Shown: positions 16,276 through 23,758 of the stretch, in pieces
Layout of the letters: each line of letters starts with the position of its first letter
How positions within the stretch are numbered: position 1 is the stretch's first letter
Source: Streptococcus sp. Marseille-P6264
Lineage (GTDB): Bacteria > Bacillota > Bacilli > Lactobacillales > Streptococcaceae
Direction of reading: 5' to 3'
Length of the DNA stretch: 64,000 nt
NCBI RefSeq assembly: GCF_902460355.1
Contig: NZ_CABPTO010000001.1
Span: 496,001-560,000, forward strand
Position numbers and translations under genes: made by a program
Notes under the pieces: model-generated
Seen by the model: only the letters and a program-made list of their open reading frames with translations
Databases searched by the model: none
What the model was told of the DNA's origin: nothing

Positions 16276-17172
16276 TTAATTCTCAATCTTCTTTTCTACT
16301 AATTCTGAGTGCTTTTTCAGGTATCTCTTTCCATACCATTCTTCCACGGATTTACCTTCCCATTCGCGATACTCTTCAGGGTATTTCCATTTATAGTAAG
16401 CATAAAGGAAATAAGGAAACTCCATAAAAATAAGCATTGCAATTAAACCAAGGTTTAACAAAATCCAACATATGAAGAGACCAAAAACAGTTACGGAATG
16501 TGAAAAACTAATAGAAAAAGCTTTGAAAATATAATTAACAACCGCACCTAAGCCCAATAGACCTGCTCCATAAATAGCAAGACCTTTAGCAATTTTATCG
16601 AGTAAGCTAGGTGACTGAATTTCTCCATACATTCGTTTCTCCAAACTTTTAAGTTCTATCCTTAACATCCAATAAATTGAGGCTAAAAGAACACAAACAA
16701 GAATAAGAATTTCTAATATTGTTAGAAATGGTAATGCTAAACCAATAGCAGCGAGGTCGAACTCTATAACAAACCAAATCAAAAACGTTATGACATGAAA
16801 ATGAGTCCTATATGGAAGAATAAAAAATGGTTTGATAAATTTACCAATTAGAACGAAGAGAAGCCATATAAATAATCCGATTGCATAGACAGGGGCCGTC
16901 AAAAAATTATGATTAGAAATTGGTAAGGCTAAATCTTTTGGATCACTACTATAAAGCATTGTTGAAAAAGCCAATAATAAGAAGTTGAAGCCAATCGGGA
17001 AAATAAGTGCCAATATACCATATAAAAGAGCGTTTTTAAAATAATCAAATACATTCCTTGGAGGTCTGGACGCTTTTTTATCTTGTTCCTTCAATTGATA
17101 CTGTAAAAAACTATCATCTTCCAGATTTAAACTCTCCTCAAAACTAGTCTTAAAAATCGATTTCTTTTTCAT
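16276..17172 (-). CDS. tandem polytopic membrane protein, copy 1 (SFEES/EEWYGK family)
   Basis: 298 aa from ATG 17172 (GGAG 6 nt upstream; an in-frame start at 17208 has no ribosome site). MKKKSIFKTSFEESLNLEDD, then about six membrane segments (two long ones near residues 50-110, a FHVITFLIWFVIEFD segment near 130, and a final FPYFLYAYYKW near 260), then the EEYREWEGKSVEEWYGK tail. It leads the four-gene array; a possible promoter and a palindrome TTCACATGTGAA lie in the 266-bp gap upstream. No enzyme motif is visible. Confidence 0.7.
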   Translation of the reverse strand: MKKKSIFKTSFEESLNLEDDSFLQYQLKEQDKKASRPPRNVFDYFKNALLYGILALIFPIGFNFLLLAFSTMLYSSDPKDLALPISNHNFLTAPVYAIGLFIWLLFVLIGKFIKPFFILPYRTHFHVITFLIWFVIEFDLAAIGLALPFLTILEILILVCVLLASIYWMLRIELKSLEKRMYGEIQSPSLLDKIAKGLAIYGAGLLGLGAVVNYIFKAFSISFSHSVTVFGLFICWILLNLGLIAMLIFMEFPYFLYAYYKWKYPEEYREWEGKSVEEWYGKRYLKKHSELVEKKIEN

Positions 17173-17438
17173 TTTTAATCTCCAAACCAAGATGTCATAG
17201 ATTTCCACCCACTCGAGACAGCCTTAACAGCGTCTCCTAAAAAGGACTCAGCACGCATGAGAAAGTTTAAAACTTACTCTAGGCGAGATGAGCCTTCAGG
17301 AAAAATCAAATTTTTTTCTACAAAAACGAAGGATTTAGTATAAGAAAATTCGCTTTTTGTCCTTTTTGGACTGATTTCACATGTGAATTAAGCATTCTGA
17401 GCTCTGGGGAGCTCATTTCTCACAGAAATTGCATACTC
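17173..17438. promoter_or_regulatory. upstream region of the tandem membrane-protein array
   Basis: 266 bp without a gene. On the minus strand a perfect 12-bp palindrome TTCACATGTGAA (17376-17387) is followed 33 bp later by TATACT, a possible -10; no good -35 is seen. Also present are a GAGCTC/GAGCTC hairpin (17400-17415) without a T run and a weak GTCC/GGAC hairpin. The palindrome would lie near -50, where Rgg-type activators often bind; this is inference. Confidence 0.4.
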
Positions 17439-19334
17439 CTACACCTTCTCCGCCAGTTCTTCCCACTCTAGCATGGCTTCTTCTTGTTTGGCGGTCAGCT
17501 GGTCAATTTGCTGCTGGCCCTCCATGAGTTCGCCAGCGTCATTGGTTGCCTGCATGGCTTCCTGAAGCTGACTGATCTGGCTGTCCAAGTCCTCGATTTG
17601 CGCTTCCAGTTGTTCTAGGCGACGGGCCAGACGGCGCTGTTCTTTCTGGTTTTCCTTTTGGAGCTGGTAATCATTGGCAGGTGCTGGCTTGTCAGGACTG
17701 GCCTGCTCCGTCTCCTCACGCAACGCTTCCTGCTCTGCCTTTTTCTCCAGATAGTAGTCATAATCACCCAAATAAAGGGTGGATCCTGTCTCAGAAAGCT
17801 CGATGATCTGGGTAGCCACGCGGTTTATAAAGTAACGGTCGTGGCTGACAAAGAGCAGGGTACCGTCAAAGTCAATCAGGGCATTTTCCAGCACTTCCTT
17901 GCTGTCAATGTCCAGATGGTTGGTCGGCTCGTCTAGGATGAGGAAGTTGTTGTTTTCCATAGACAGCTTGGCTAGAAGCAGACGCGCCCGCTCCCCACCC
18001 GATAGCATACCGACAGACTTCTTGACATCGTCCCCCGAGAAGAGGAAAGCACCTAAACGATTGCGAATCTCGACCTCTGGCGTTAGCTTGAAGTCATTCC
18101 ATAGCTCATCAAGAACTGTATTGCTGGGAGTCAGTTTGCTCTGGGTTTGGTCATAGTAACCCACTTCCACATTAGCTCCCAGCTGCTCCTTGCCTCGAAT
18201 AAAGGGCACTTGGCCAAGGAGGGACTTGAGCAAGGTCGTCTTTCCAATCCCATTTGGCCCGACAATAGCTACCGCATTAAACTTGCGAATATCAAGGTTA
18301 ATCGGCTCCGACAGGACTTCCTCTCCGTAGCCAATAGCTGCATCTTCCAAGGTCAGAACAACATTTCCCGAAACCTTATCGGATTTGAAGGTCATATTAG
18401 CCGAGCGACTGCCGGTCTCCGGCCTGTCCAAACGCTCCATCTTTTCCAATTGCTTACGGCGGGACTGAGCCCGCTTGGTAGTGGAAGCCCGAACTAGATT
18501 GCGATTGACAAAGTCCTCCAGCGCAGCGATTTCTTTCTGCTGCTTTTCGTAATTCTTGGCTTCAGTGGCCAGCTTCTGCTCCTTTTGGACCACAAAGCTA
18601 GAGTAATTGCCCACATAGCGATCCAAGGAATGTTTGGTCAAGTCCAGCGTGATGGTCGCAACCTTGTCTAGGAAATAGCGGTCGTGGCTGACGATGATGA
18701 GGGCACCTTTATAATTTACCAAATAATTTTCCAGCCAGGCGATGGTCTCGATATCCAAGTGGTTGGTCGGCTCGTCTAAGACTAGCAGTTCTGGCTTCTC
18801 CAAAAGCATCTTAGCCAGAGCCAGACGAGTATTCTGCCCGCCCGACAACTCAGAAATCTTCATCTGCCACATGGACTGGTCAAACTTGAAACCATTCAAA
18901 ATCGCTCGAATATCGGCCTCGTAGGTAAAACCACCCTTCTGGCGAAAGTCCTCTGACAGCTGGTCATACTGGGTCATGAGAGCCGTCAGCTCTTCTCCTG
19001 ACAACTCTCCCATTTGGAGCTCCATTTGCCGCAAGCGCTTCTCCTGCTGGCGCAGGCTATCAAAGACCAGCAGCATCTCGTCGTAGATAGTATTCTCCGA
19101 CTCAAAGCGGCTGTCCTGAGCCAGATAGGACAGGGACAGATCTCGTTTTTTATTGATTTGACCAGAAGTCGGCTCTTCCTCGCCCACTAAAATCTTGAGC
19201 AGGGTTGACTTACCAGCTCCGTTTTTACCGACCAGAGCAATCTGGTCACTCTCATCCACCTGCAGGTTGATATTGTCAAAAAGTAGCTCCCCTGCAAAAG
19301 AGCGTTCAATCTTGTTTGCTTGTAAAATAATCAT
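17439..19334 (-). CDS. ABC-F family ATPase (YdiF/YfmR-like)
   Basis: 631 aa with two ABC cassettes: Walker A GKNGAGKST (about 36) and GPNGIGKTT (about 357), signatures LSGGQNTRLALAKML and LSGGERARLLLAK, Walker B LLVLDEPTNHLD and FLILDEPTNHLD. A linker of the P-site tRNA-interaction type (about 240-320) joins them and the C-terminus is a coiled coil (about 560-631). There are no membrane segments: it acts on ribosomes, as ABC-F translation factors do, not in transport. This looks like a housekeeping ABC-F; I see no reason to call it a resistance determinant. Its ATG is 6 nt after a TATAAT, so the mRNA is probably leaderless. Confidence 0.9.
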   Translation of the reverse strand: MIILQANKIERSFAGELLFDNINLQVDESDQIALVGKNGAGKSTLLKILVGEEEPTSGQINKKRDLSLSYLAQDSRFESENTIYDEMLLVFDSLRQQEKRLRQMELQMGELSGEELTALMTQYDQLSEDFRQKGGFTYEADIRAILNGFKFDQSMWQMKISELSGGQNTRLALAKMLLEKPELLVLDEPTNHLDIETIAWLENYLVNYKGALIIVSHDRYFLDKVATITLDLTKHSLDRYVGNYSSFVVQKEQKLATEAKNYEKQQKEIAALEDFVNRNLVRASTTKRAQSRRKQLEKMERLDRPETGSRSANMTFKSDKVSGNVVLTLEDAAIGYGEEVLSEPINLDIRKFNAVAIVGPNGIGKTTLLKSLLGQVPFIRGKEQLGANVEVGYYDQTQSKLTPSNTVLDELWNDFKLTPEVEIRNRLGAFLFSGDDVKKSVGMLSGGERARLLLAKLSMENNNFLILDEPTNHLDIDSKEVLENALIDFDGTLLFVSHDRYFINRVATQIIELSETGSTLYLGDYDYYLEKKAEQEALREETEQASPDKPAPANDYQLQKENQKEQRRLARRLEQLEAQIEDLDSQISQLQEAMQATNDAGELMEGQQQIDQLTAKQEEAMLEWEELAEKV

Positions 19335-19340
19335 AAGACC

Positions 19341-19349
19341 ATTATAGCA
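19341..19349 (-). promoter_or_regulatory. extended -10 box six bases before the ABC-F start
   Basis: TGcTATAAT on the minus strand, then ggtctt, then ATG at 19334. No Shine-Dalgarno sequence can fit. One of five genes in the window with this geometry. Confidence 0.7.
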
Positions 19350-19412
19350 GATTTCCAGAAGTACAGCTATCAGAATTCAAGAGAAAGCGAACTCAGCTCC
19401 CCAAAAGAAAAA

Positions 19413-19432
19413 GACAGTCATACCTGACTGCC
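19413..19432 (-). terminator. terminator after the small membrane protein gene
   Basis: GGCAGTC-aggtat-GACTGTC followed by TTTTTC on the minus strand, touching the stop codon of the 121-aa gene. Confidence 0.8.
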
Positions 19433-19798
19433 CTACATAAAACTATTGAGAATAGATTGATTCTGCAAAATCAGATAAATTCCTAGCAGAATCAGAACCG
19501 CAAAGATAACAAATTTTATCATCCCTTTGACAAAACGAACAATCCATAGAATAATCATGGAACCAATCAGCCACATAATGGCTGAATGCTGGAAAAATCC
19601 TTGAACTGTCTCCACATTCTCGCCAAAGAAGGCCTGAATGGGCGCTGGAACATGAGTTTCCCAAGCTGCTGTCACGCCTAGCTGGTTAGCAATGTCACTG
19701 CCGCTTTTCCACAGCCAAGCAAAAATGCCTGAGTTAAAAAGAAAAAGGAAAACTTGCTCTGGAAAGCGTCTAATAATATTAAAAATCGATTTTAGCAT
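19433..19798 (-). CDS. small membrane protein downstream of the matrixin protease
   Basis: 121 aa with an amphipathic N-terminus (IFNIIRRFPEQVFLFLF), a central polar loop and two strong membrane helices at the C-terminus (SAIMWLIGSMIILWIVRFV and IKFVIFAVLILLGIYLIL). I do not recognise the family. Its ATG is 4 nt after the protease stop and AAAGGT touches the start, so it is co-translated with the protease and terminated right after. The pairing suggests a membrane partner or inhibitor of the protease; this is inference. Confidence 0.65.
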   Translation of the reverse strand: MLKSIFNIIRRFPEQVFLFLFNSGIFAWLWKSGSDIANQLGVTAAWETHVPAPIQAFFGENVETVQGFFQHSAIMWLIGSMIILWIVRFVKGMIKFVIFAVLILLGIYLILQNQSILNSFM

Positions 19799-19802
19799 AC
19801 CT

Positions 19803-20522
19803 TTATGATTGATACAAGTCTTTTACAGCCTGGATATCTATCGGCTGAATGCTATAAAATGAGCCTGCCGACTGCATCACTGATTCCTCCTCATTATGGT
19901 CTAATCCGATAGCATGGCCCAATTCGTGCGCTGCTGTATTGACAATCCGCTCATGAGAATAACCATAGCGTCTGTCCAGCAAGTAGTAACTATTGAGGCG
20001 AACGGTCACATGGGTAAATCGTTTGGTTAGGAGATTGGTCTGCGACTCAGCTTCACCAGCTGCACTGACGTTGCCATCGTTCATCTCCGCCGCAACAATG
20101 TCTGCCTTGTCTTTGTCATTGATGATTTGAAAGGTGAAGGCACCTGTTTGATTCCAAGAATCAATGGCCTCCTGATAGGCTGAACGGAAGGTTTCATTAT
20201 TTGTATCGATATAAATTGTGGCGCTTGGCTGATCCCAACGAGCCCCTGTTGTTGCATGCTCATCTGTCAGCTGATGGGACTGAATTCCCTCATTAGTCTG
20301 AAAACCAGTGGAAAGTCCTTGATGCGTTAAGAATTGATCCACTTGAGTAACAGTAGTTCGAAGAGCCTGCGATAATCCCTCTGCCCCCGTCTCTGTCGAA
20401 GTAGTAAAATAAAAAACACCTACAAGAACAAGGAAACTGAGTGCCACAGACCAAATAAGCCCCCAGATGAGCCGCCAAATCAAGCGAAATACAAATCTAA
20501 TACAATTGAAAATAAACTTCAT
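19803..20522 (-). CDS. membrane-anchored matrixin-type zinc metalloprotease
   Basis: 239 aa. An N-terminal membrane anchor (WRLIWGLIWSVALSFLVLVGVFYF, residues about 12-35; too polar before it for a cleaved signal) precedes an extracellular domain with the full metzincin motif HELGHAIGLDH near residue 200 and a downstream Met-turn (SVMQSAGSFY). Matrixin (M10) family members cleave proteins outside the cell; the substrate here is unknown. ATG 20522 has AAAGGAG 6 nt upstream; an earlier in-frame start at 20549 is unlikely. Downstream partner: a 121-aa membrane protein. Confidence 0.85.
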   Translation of the reverse strand: MKFIFNCIRFVFRLIWRLIWGLIWSVALSFLVLVGVFYFTTSTETGAEGLSQALRTTVTQVDQFLTHQGLSTGFQTNEGIQSHQLTDEHATTGARWDQPSATIYIDTNNETFRSAYQEAIDSWNQTGAFTFQIINDKDKADIVAAEMNDGNVSAAGEAESQTNLLTKRFTHVTVRLNSYYLLDRRYGYSHERIVNTAAHELGHAIGLDHNEEESVMQSAGSFYSIQPIDIQAVKDLYQS

Positions 20523-20657
20523 GGCAAACTCCTTTCTCATAGAATGCACGAGAGACTTAGTCTAGCATTTTTGACTTAAACAAAACTAAATATACCTAAA
20601 GAGGTAACCCTCGCAAGTAAATGATCATGACACAAGCCCCACTTGAAAAGACGAAAA

Positions 20658-20684
20658 AAGAAGCTGAGAAACTCAGCCTCTTCT
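20658..20684 (-). terminator. terminator after rpsA
   Basis: AAGAGGCTGAG-ttt-CTCAGCTTCTT followed by TTTT on the minus strand, a few bases after the rpsA stop. Confidence 0.85.
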
Positions 20685-20692
20685 TAAGTAAA

Positions 20693-21895
20693 TTACAATT
20701 CGATATCACCGAAAAGATCAGCCATTGAGAAACCAGTTTGAGTTTCTGGAAGCTCGAAGTCACGTTTTTCTTGACGACGTGGACGACGTGGACGAGATTG
20801 ACGTTTTTCTTCTTTTTGGCCTTCTTCTTGAGCTGGACGCTCTTCAAGAGCCTTGATAGAAAGTGATACACGCTCAGCAGCAGCATTCACTTCAAGAACT
20901 TTAACAGTTACTTCTTGACCAACTTTAAGAGCATCTTTTGGATTTTCAACACGTTTGTGTGAAATTTGTGAGATGTGAACAAGTCCGTCGATACCTGGCA
21001 ATACTTCAACAAAAGCACCGAAGTCAGTCAAACGTTTTACTGTACCTTCAACTACATCGCCAGCAGCAAGTTTTTGTTCAACACCATCCCATGGTCCAGG
21101 GGTTGTAGCTTTAAGTGAAAGAGACACGCGGCCTTCTTCTTCGTTCAAATCAAGAACTTTCACTTCGATTTCGTCACCAACTGAAACAACAGATTTTGGT
21201 GAAACGTTGCGTTCGTGAGAAAGTTCAGTCAAGTGAACCAAACCATCAACACCACCAAGGTCAATGAAAGCACCGAAGCTTGTGATGCGAGCAACTTTAC
21301 CAGTTACAACATCACCAACATTCAATTTACCAAATACTTCTGCACGTGCTGCTGCAGCTTCTGCTTCTACAACTTCACGACGTGAAAGGATGAAGCGGTT
21401 TTCTTTTGGATCTACTTCTTTGATCTTAGCATCAAATTCTTGACCTACAAAACGTTCAGTGTTGCGAACGAAACGAGTATCGAGCATTGAAGCTGGAATA
21501 AATCCACGAAGTCCTTCAAACTCAACAGAAAGTCCACCTTTAACAGCACGAGTGCCCTTAACAGTAACAACTTCTTCTTCACGACCAACCAATTTGTCCC
21601 ATGCTTTGCGAGCTTCTAAACGTTTTTTAGATACTAGGTAAGTAACTGTATCTGTATCTTTACCTACTACTTGACGAAGAACAAGCAATTCAAGTGTGTC
21701 ACCTGGTTTTACAAAGTCATTGATGTCAGCATCACGATCATTTGTCAACTCACGCAGAGTCAAAACCCCTTCAACACCAGTACCAGCAATGGCAACATTA
21801 GCTTGGTTAGCATCCACTGTCAATACTTCAGCAGTAACGACATCACCTGGCTCGACTTGGCTAACACTGTTTAGCAAATCTTCAAATTCATTCAT
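20693..21895 (-). CDS. rpsA: 30S ribosomal protein S1 (four S1 domains)
   Basis: 400 aa. Four OB-fold S1 repeats at roughly 15-90, 105-175, 190-262 and 275-348 (for example [33 protein letters not shown] and the parallel [17 protein letters not shown]), with an arginine-rich tail ([11 protein letters not shown]) and an acidic C-terminus. Firmicute S1 has four domains rather than the six of E. coli. It binds mRNA at the 30S platform. GGAGG precedes ATG 21895. A palindrome next to the ribosome site may reflect autoregulation. Monocistronic. Confidence 0.95.
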   Translation of the reverse strand: MNEFEDLLNSVSQVEPGDVVTAEVLTVDANQANVAIAGTGVEGVLTLRELTNDRDADINDFVKPGDTLELLVLRQVVGKDTDTVTYLVSKKRLEARKAWDKLVGREEEVVTVKGTRAVKGGLSVEFEGLRGFIPASMLDTRFVRNTERFVGQEFDAKIKEVDPKENRFILSRREVVEAEAAAARAEVFGKLNVGDVVTGKVARITSFGAFIDLGGVDGLVHLTELSHERNVSPKSVVSVGDEIEVKVLDLNEEEGRVSLSLKATTPGPWDGVEQKLAAGDVVEGTVKRLTDFGAFVEVLPGIDGLVHISQISHKRVENPKDALKVGQEVTVKVLEVNAAAERVSLSIKALEERPAQEEGQKEEKRQSRPRRPRRQEKRDFELPETQTGFSMADLFGDIEL

Positions 21896-21915
21896 CTAAA
21901 AAAATCCTCCAACAA

Positions 21916-21932
21916 TCAAGTATACTACTTGA
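21916..21932. repeat. palindrome in the rpsA leader
   Basis: TCAAGTA-tac-TACTTGA (7-bp perfect arms) just upstream of the rpsA Shine-Dalgarno sequence and at the predicted transcription start. It could be an operator or, in RNA, a 5'-terminal hairpin. Confidence 0.45.
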
Positions 21933-21936
21933 CATA

Positions 21937-21965
21937 CTTATAATTATTTTCCTAAGCACCCGCAA
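21937..21965 (-). promoter_or_regulatory. rpsA promoter
   Basis: TTGCGG (21960-21965), 17 bp, TATAAG (21937-21942) on the minus strand. Confidence 0.55.
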
Positions 21966-22057
21966 ACGACATTGATTTATCTTTACCGTTTTCCACCCTA
22001 TAAAGAAATAAAATATCCGACGATATTTTATCCTTTATCTGATATATTACCTAAGAA

Positions 22058-22129
22058 CTGGGGTAGCTGGATTCGAACCAACGCATGAGGGAGTCAAAGT
22101 CCCTTGCCTTACCGCTTGGCTATACCCCA
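22058..22129 (-). tRNA. tRNA-Gln (UUG anticodon)
   Basis: Acceptor arms TGGGGTA/TACCCCA close a full cloverleaf. The anticodon loop is CTTTGAC with anticodon TTG, and the T loop is TTCGAAT. The 3' CCA is not encoded. Nine bases separate it from tRNA-Tyr; both should come from the promoter at 22237-22265. Confidence 0.95.
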
Positions 22130-22138
22130 ATGATGAAA

Positions 22139-22219
22139 TGGAGAGAGAGGGATTCGAACCCCCGAACCCGAAGGAGCGGATTTACAGTCCGCCGCGTTTA
22201 GCCTCTTCGCTATCTCTCC
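22139..22219 (-). tRNA. tRNA-Tyr (GUA anticodon)
   Basis: 81 nt, with acceptor GGAGAGA/TCTCTCC, anticodon GTA in the loop CTGTAAA, and the long variable arm expected for bacterial tRNA-Tyr. The discriminator is A and CCA is not encoded. First gene of the Tyr-Gln tRNA pair. Confidence 0.95.
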
Positions 22220-22236
22220 GACAATCAACGATATCA

Positions 22237-22265
22237 ATTATATCATTAATCTAATAAAAGCGCAA
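22237..22265 (-). promoter_or_regulatory. promoter of the tRNA pair
   Basis: TTGCGC (22260-22265), 17 bp, TATAAT (22237-22242) on the minus strand; the start falls about 10 bp before tRNA-Tyr. The -35 sits 4 bp past the stop of the DUF2969 gene. Confidence 0.8.
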
Positions 22266-22269
22266 GCCC

Positions 22270-22500
22270 TTATTTTCCTAAATTGTAGGTTTCAATCAAA
22301 GTTTCCACCGCTTTTTCAAGCTTTTTATATAAACTTTCAACATTTCCATTCTTGACAATAGCAAATTGGCCATCAAACTCGGCAATCTCGCCAATGACTT
22401 TTTTCCCAATAGAAAGGGTGTAGCCATCAAATTGGTCAGCGCCAAGCGTCACCTTGCTATCCGCAATCTGAATCTCAATTTTTTTATCTTTTTTACTCAT
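22270..22500 (-). CDS. DUF2969 family protein
   Basis: 76 aa, of a small family found in streptococci and relatives (VTLGADQFDGYTLSIGKKVIGEI...); function unknown. The lysine-rich start MSKKDKKIEIQ and compact beta-rich body suggest a cytoplasmic protein. GAAAGAGG precedes ATG 22500. It lies between the ilvE terminator and the tRNA promoter. Confidence 0.8.
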   Translation of the reverse strand: MSKKDKKIEIQIADSKVTLGADQFDGYTLSIGKKVIGEIAEFDGQFAIVKNGNVESLYKKLEKAVETLIETYNLGK

Positions 22501-22569
22501 TCTTCTACCTCTTTCAAGTTTCTATTTTACACAAAAATAGCAAAGCTGGCAAGTGATTTCCTCAATAAA

Positions 22570-22589
22570 AAGAGCCTCAAAAGGCTCTT
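22570..22589 (-). terminator. terminator after ilvE
   Basis: AAGAGCCT-tttg-AGGCTCTT followed by TTTATT on the minus strand. Confidence 0.85.
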
Positions 22590-22592
22590 GGG

Positions 22593-23618
22593 TTATTCGT
22601 CTACTTTTACAATCCAACCTTCTGGAGCTTCCACATCACCAAATTGGATACCAGTCAGCTCATCATACAGTCTGCGGGTCACTGGACCGACTTCTGTCTC
22701 GCTATAGAATACATGGAAATCATCGCCATGCTGGATTCCTCCAATTGGTGAGATAACAGCCGCAGTACCACAGGCTCCTGCTTCGACAAAGCGATCCAAG
22801 TTATCAATCGGAACATCACCTTCAATTGGCGTCAAGCCCAAGCGGTGCTCTGCCAAGTAAAGCAAAGAATATTTGGTAATAGATGGGAGAATGGACGGGC
22901 TAAGCGGAGTCACAAATTCATTGTCCTTGGTGATTCCAAAGAAATTGGCTGATCCAACTTCTTCAATTTTGGTATGAGTTGACGGATCTAGGTAGATAAC
23001 ATCAGAAAAGTTGCGAGACTTGGCCATTTTACCTGGAAGGAGACTAGCAGCATAGTTCCCACCTACCTTAGCTGCACCCGTACCATGTGGAGCTGCACGG
23101 TCATATTCATCCTGGATCAAGAAGTTAGTTGGAACCAAACCACCCTTGAAGTAGTTTCCGACTGGCATAGCAAAAATCGTAAAAATATACTCCTCTGCTG
23201 GTTTTACCCCGATGATATCTCCTATACCAATCAAAAGGGGACGAAGGTAGAGAGTTCCCCCTGTTCCATATGGCGGTACATATTCTTCATTGGCCCGAAC
23301 AACAGCCTTACACGCTTCCACAAACATTTCAGTTGAAACTTGCGGCATCAAGAGACGATCGCATGTGCGTTGCAGGCGCTTAGCATTCTCATCTGGACGG
23401 AAAAGCTGAACACTGCCATCCTTGGTACGATAGGCCTTAAGTCCCTCAAAAGCCTGCTGGCCATAGTGAAGACTTGGTGAAGACTCAGAAATATGCAGGG
23501 TCGCATCTTCTGTCAGCTTGCCTTCCTCCCACTGACCATTCCGATAATAAGCGATATAGCGATAGGGCAATTTCATATATGAAAAGCCAAGATTTTCCCA
23601 ATCAAGATTTACTGTCAT
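22593..23618 (-). CDS. ilvE: branched-chain amino-acid aminotransferase
   Basis: 341 aa, class IV PLP aminotransferase of the type II BCAT group. It transfers amino groups between Leu/Ile/Val and 2-oxoglutarate. Visible are SLHYGQQAFEGLKAY, the PLP-lysine segment AAKVGGNYAASL and the phosphate-cup GTAA near residue 285. AAGGAAAAGAGG precedes ATG 23618. Monocistronic with its own terminator. Two CodY-type sites at its promoter fit repression when branched-chain amino acids and GTP are plentiful. Confidence 0.95.
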   Translation of the reverse strand: MTVNLDWENLGFSYMKLPYRYIAYYRNGQWEEGKLTEDATLHISESSPSLHYGQQAFEGLKAYRTKDGSVQLFRPDENAKRLQRTCDRLLMPQVSTEMFVEACKAVVRANEEYVPPYGTGGTLYLRPLLIGIGDIIGVKPAEEYIFTIFAMPVGNYFKGGLVPTNFLIQDEYDRAAPHGTGAAKVGGNYAASLLPGKMAKSRNFSDVIYLDPSTHTKIEEVGSANFFGITKDNEFVTPLSPSILPSITKYSLLYLAEHRLGLTPIEGDVPIDNLDRFVEAGACGTAAVISPIGGIQHGDDFHVFYSETEVGPVTRRLYDELTGIQFGDVEAPEGWIVKVDE

Positions 23619-23663
23619 AGTCTTTTCCTCTTTTCCTTATCTTTCAATTTATAGATACTCCCT

Positions 23664-23691
23664 ATTGTACACCTTTTTCTGAAAAATTCAA
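23664..23691 (-). promoter_or_regulatory. ilvE promoter
   Basis: TTGAAT (23686-23691), 16 bp, TACAAT (23664-23669) on the minus strand. The lower-scoring CodY site lies between the two boxes. Confidence 0.7.
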
Positions 23692-23717
23692 TCATTATTT
23701 TCAATTTTCTGAAAATT
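23673..23717. promoter_or_regulatory. two CodY boxes at the ilvE promoter
   Basis: 23703-23717 is AATTTTCTGAAAATT, a perfect match to the CodY consensus AATTTTCWGAAAATT. 23673-23687 matches at 12 of 15 positions and lies inside the promoter spacer. Spacing centre to centre is 30 bp, about three helical turns. Confidence 0.85.
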
Positions 23718-23726
23718 TATTTTTTA

Positions 23727-23756
23727 AACAAGCCAGTTCGTATGAACTGGCTTGTT
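23727..23756 (-). terminator. terminator after parC
   Basis: Perfect 13-bp stem AACAAGCCAGTTC / GAACTGGCTTGTT with a 4-nt loop, immediately after the parC stop. Confidence 0.85.
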
Positions 23757-23758
23757 GA

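Noticed and set aside
17439..19334. Reading the ABC-F gene as an antibiotic-resistance protein
   Set aside because: Linker, length and the absence of cassette context fit a housekeeping YdiF/YfmR-type factor; nothing points to Msr, Vga or OptrA-type proteins.
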